Assembly: GCF_051020975.1 (NCBI RefSeq)
Contig: NC_135042.1
Location: 836,001 to 900,000, forward strand
Direction: 5' to 3'
DNA length: 64,000 nucleotides
DNA from: Osmia lignaria lignaria
Taxonomy: Eukaryota > Arthropoda > Insecta > Hymenoptera > Megachilidae
Part shown: one piece after another, positions 61,438 to 64,000 of the stretch
Layout of the letters: each line of letters opens with the position of its first letter
How positions within the stretch are numbered: the first letter of the stretch is position 1
The notes under the pieces: generated by a model
Database searches by the model: none
What the model saw: the letters and a program-made list of their open reading frames with translations, nothing else
What the model was told of the DNA's origin: nothing
Made by a program: the position numbers and the translations under genes

Positions 61438-64000
61438 TCAGATGCGTAGTTCTCGAGATATATCAAGATATTTAAAAGTTCCGAAGGCGCACCAACATAA
61501 TAGAGATACAGAAACACCGTGGCCCCTCTCTTTGAGATAACTCTGCACTATTGCGAGCTGGAAATGCCACTTCCAGTTTAGCTGTGCAGAAGAAGAACAA
61601 CAAGAAGAAGAAATATCTCGAAATATGTCCGTTAGGCCCCTTCCCTTGAGATAAATCTGCAAATATCTCGGAAACGAAGCGAGCTATGGCAAAATGTTAA
61701 GAGACCTTTTTTGTAGAGAGTTAAGTTTCCTACTTTTTATGTTCTATGATATTTTTTGATCAGATGGGTAGTTCTCGAGATATATCAAGATATTTAAAAG
61801 TTCCGAAGCCGCACCAACATAATAGAGCTACAGAAACACCGTGGCCCCTTTCTTTGAGATAACTCTGCACTATTGCGAGCTGGAAATGCCACTTCCAGTT
61901 TAGCTGTGCAGAAGAAGAACAACAAGAAGAAGAAATATCTCGAAATATGTCCGTCAGGCCCCTTCCCTTGAGATAAATCTGCAAATATCTCGGAAACGAA
62001 GCGAGCTATGGCAAAATGTTAAGAGACCTTTTTTGTAGAGAATTAAGTTTCCTACTTTTTATGTTCTATGATATTTTTTGATCAGAACCGTAGTTTTCGA
62101 GATATATCGAGATATTTAAAAATTCCGAAGCCGCACCAACATAATAGAGATACGGAAACACCGTGGGCCCTTTGTTTGAGATAACTCTGCACTATTGCGA
62201 GCTGCAAATGCCACTTCCAGCTTAGCTGTGCAGAAGAAGAACAACAAGAAGAAGAAATATCTCGAAATATGTCCGTCAGGCCCCTTCCCTTGAGATAAAT
62301 CTGCAAATATCTCGGAAACGAAGCGAGCTATGGCAAAATGTTAAGAGACCTTTTTTGTAGAGAATTAAGTTTCCTACTCTTTATGTTCTATGATATTTTT
62401 CGATCAGGTGCGTAGTTCTCGAGATATATCAAGATATTTAACAGTTCCGAAGCCGCACCAACATAATAGAGATACAGAAACACCGTGGCCCCTTTCTTTG
62501 AGATAACTCTGCACTATTGCGAGCTGTAAATGCCACTTCCAGCTTAGCTGTACAGAAGAAAAACAACAAGAAGAAGAAATATCTCGAAATATGTCCGTCA
62601 GGCCCCTTCCCTTGAGATGAATCTGCAAATATCTCGGAAACGAAGCGAGCTATGGCAAAATGTTAAGAGACCTTTTTTGTAGAGAATTATGTTTCCTACA
62701 ATTTATGTTCTATGATATTTTTTGATCAGAAGCGTAGTTTTCGAGATATATCGAGATATTTAAAAATTCCGAAGCCGCACCAACATAATAGAGATACGGA
62801 AACACCGTGGCCCCTTTCTTTGAGATAACTCTGCACTATTGCGAGCTGCAAATGCCACTTCCAGCTTAGCTGTGCAGAAGAAGAACAACAAGAAGAAGAA
62901 ATATCTCGAAATATGTCCGTCAGGCCCCTTCCCTTGAGATAAATCTGCAAATATCTCGGAAACGAAGCGAGCTATGGCAAAATGTTAAGAGACCTTTTTT
63001 GTAGAGAATTAAGTTTCCTACTCTTTATGTTCTATGATATTTTTTGATCAGAACCGTAGTTTTCGAGATATATCGAGATATTTAAAAATTCCGAAGCCGC
63101 ACCAACATAATAGAGATACGGAAACACCGTGGGCCCTTTGTTTGAGATAACTCTGCACTATTGCGAGCTGCAAATGCCACTTCCAGCTTAGCTGTGCAGA
63201 AGAAGAACAACAAGAAGAAGAAATATCTCGAAATATGTCCGTCAGGCCCCTTCCCTTGAGATAAATCTGCAAATATCTCGGAAACGAAGCGAGCTATGGC
63301 AAAATGTTAAGAGACCTTTTTTGTAGAGAATTAAGTTTCCTACTCTTTATGTTCTATGATATTTTTCGATCAGGTGCGTAGTTCTCGAGATATATCAAGA
63401 TATTTAACAGTTCCGAAGCCGCACCAACATAATAGAGATACAGAAACACCGTGGCCCCTTTCTTTGAGATAACTCTGCACTATTGCGAGCTGTAAATGCC
63501 ACTTCCAGCTTAGCTGTACAGAAGAAAAACAACAAGAAGAAGAAATATCTCGAAATATGTGCGTCAGGCCCCTTCCCTTGAGATAAATTTGCAAATATCT
63601 CGGGAACGAAGCGAGCTATGGCCAAATGTTAAGAGACCTTTTTTGTAGAGAATTAAGTTTCCTACTCTTTATGTTCTATGATATTTTTCGATCAGGTGCG
63701 TAGTTCTCGAGATATATCAAGATATTTAACAGTTCCGAAGCCGCACCAACATAATAGAGATACAGAAACACCGTGGCCCCTTTCTTTGAGATAACTCTGC
63801 ACTATTGCGAGCTGTAAATGCCACTTCCAGCTTAGCTGTGCAGAAGAAAAACAACAAGAAGAAGAAATATCTCGAAATATGTCCGTCAGGCCCCTTCCCT
63901 TGAGATAAATTTGCAAATATCTCGGAAACGAAGCGAGCTATGGCCAAATGTTAAGAGATCTTTTTTGTAGAGAATTAGGTTGCCTACTTTTTATGTTCTA
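61438..64000 (+). repeat. Right-end block: 7-monomer and 3-monomer duplications
   Basis: Monomers 61,438 and 61,760 repeat 59,184 and 59,506 at 2,254 bp, with the shared private AGAGAGTTAAG. The trio 62,082, 62,404, 62,726 is repeated starting at 63,048 (966 bp), sharing GGGCCCTTTGTTTG and CTGTACAGAAGAAAAAC. All are Q or F haplotype. Confidence 0.85.
63692..64000 (+). repeat. Partial monomer at right edge
   Basis: The last 309 bases are a monomer of the AACAGTTCC type with GATAAATTTGC, GGCCAAATG, GAGATCTTTTTTG and TTAGGTTGCC, like 54,033 and 57,896. It lacks its last 13 or so bases, so the array continues beyond the window. Confidence 0.9.

Larger units (their letters stand above)
1..64000 (+). 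repeat. Tandem satellite array, 322-bp monomer, 197 full copies
   Basis: The sequence repeats head to tail from edge to edge with a spacing of 322 bp and no inversion. Taking the TCAG of TGATCAG as the start of each monomer, starts run 262, 585, 907 and so on to 63,692. That gives 187 monomers of 322 bp, four of 323, five of 321 and one of 319, which sums exactly to the observed span. Monomers differ from each other at a limited set of linked sites, and neighbouring groups recur as higher-order repeats. No unique sequence, transposon insertion or change of strand was seen. Long homogeneous arrays with this organisation are typical of centromeric or pericentromeric satellite DNA in eukaryotes; the chromosomal location here is inference. 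The array continues past both window edges. Confidence 0.98.

Noticed and set aside
1..64000. Hammerhead ribozyme as found in some satellites
   Set aside because: No CTGATGA core was seen in the consensus on either strand, although GAAAC is present.
1..64000. CRISPR array or bacterial repeat region
   Set aside because: There is no spacer diversity. Repeats are contiguous 322-bp units without unique spacers or cas genes.
1..64000. Transposon or integrated viral sequence within the array
   Set aside because: Monomer spacing is unbroken apart from 1-3 bp indels, so nothing is inserted.

Overview
The whole 64,000-base window is one uninterrupted tandem satellite array. The repeat unit is 322 bp, about 40% G+C, always in the same orientation. 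Counted in a register that starts at the TCAG of the conserved TGATCAG, there are 197 complete monomers (first at 262, last complete one ending at 63,691) plus a partial monomer at each edge (1-261 and 63,692-64,000). Of the 197, 187 are 322 bp, four are 323 bp, five are 321 bp and one is 319 bp. I found no protein-coding gene, RNA gene, transposon, CRISPR array or unique sequence. The 74-codon minus-strand reading frames in most monomers begin with TTG, lie in a unit whose length is not a multiple of three, and carry stop codons that spread with the repeats, so I do not call them genes.

This is eukaryotic heterochromatin-type sequence: centromeric, pericentromeric or subtelomeric. The species cannot be identified from the sequence alone. 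The reference monomer has 12 CpG in 322 bp, close to what its base composition predicts. That argues against long-term dense germline CpG methylation and fits an invertebrate such as an insect better than a vertebrate or plant. This is inference.

Layout. (1) 1-25,680: monomers rich in the ACTAGTGCGAGCCGC ('R') haplotype. It contains a copy of a large higher-order repeat (HOR) at 1-3,650, a 10-monomer (3,220 bp) duplication at 3,650-8,920, a scrambled zone at 8,921-15,718, and a 9-monomer HOR (2,899 bp) with four full or partial copies at 15,719-25,680. (2) 25,681-41,100: almost no R haplotype (1 of 48 monomers), built of short HORs of 5, 4, 6 and 4 monomers. (3) 41,100-47,916: irregular, with four of the rare indels and many private substitutions. 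(4) 47,917-59,034: 10-monomer and 12-monomer HORs, including a nearly perfect 3,863 bp tandem duplication. (5) 59,035-64,000: Q/F-haplotype monomers with 7-, 9- and 3-monomer duplications; no R monomer after 56,930.

Inside each monomer the hexamer GAGATA/TATCTC occurs six or seven times on both strands. There is also a 27-bp direct repeat 114 bp apart (24/27 identical), a 16-bp inverted repeat, several short perfect palindromes and a GAA-rich tract. The array appears to evolve by nested unequal exchange. Several exchange junctions can be mapped to within a few tens of bases, one of them to 22 bp at the TATCTCGAAATATG segment.
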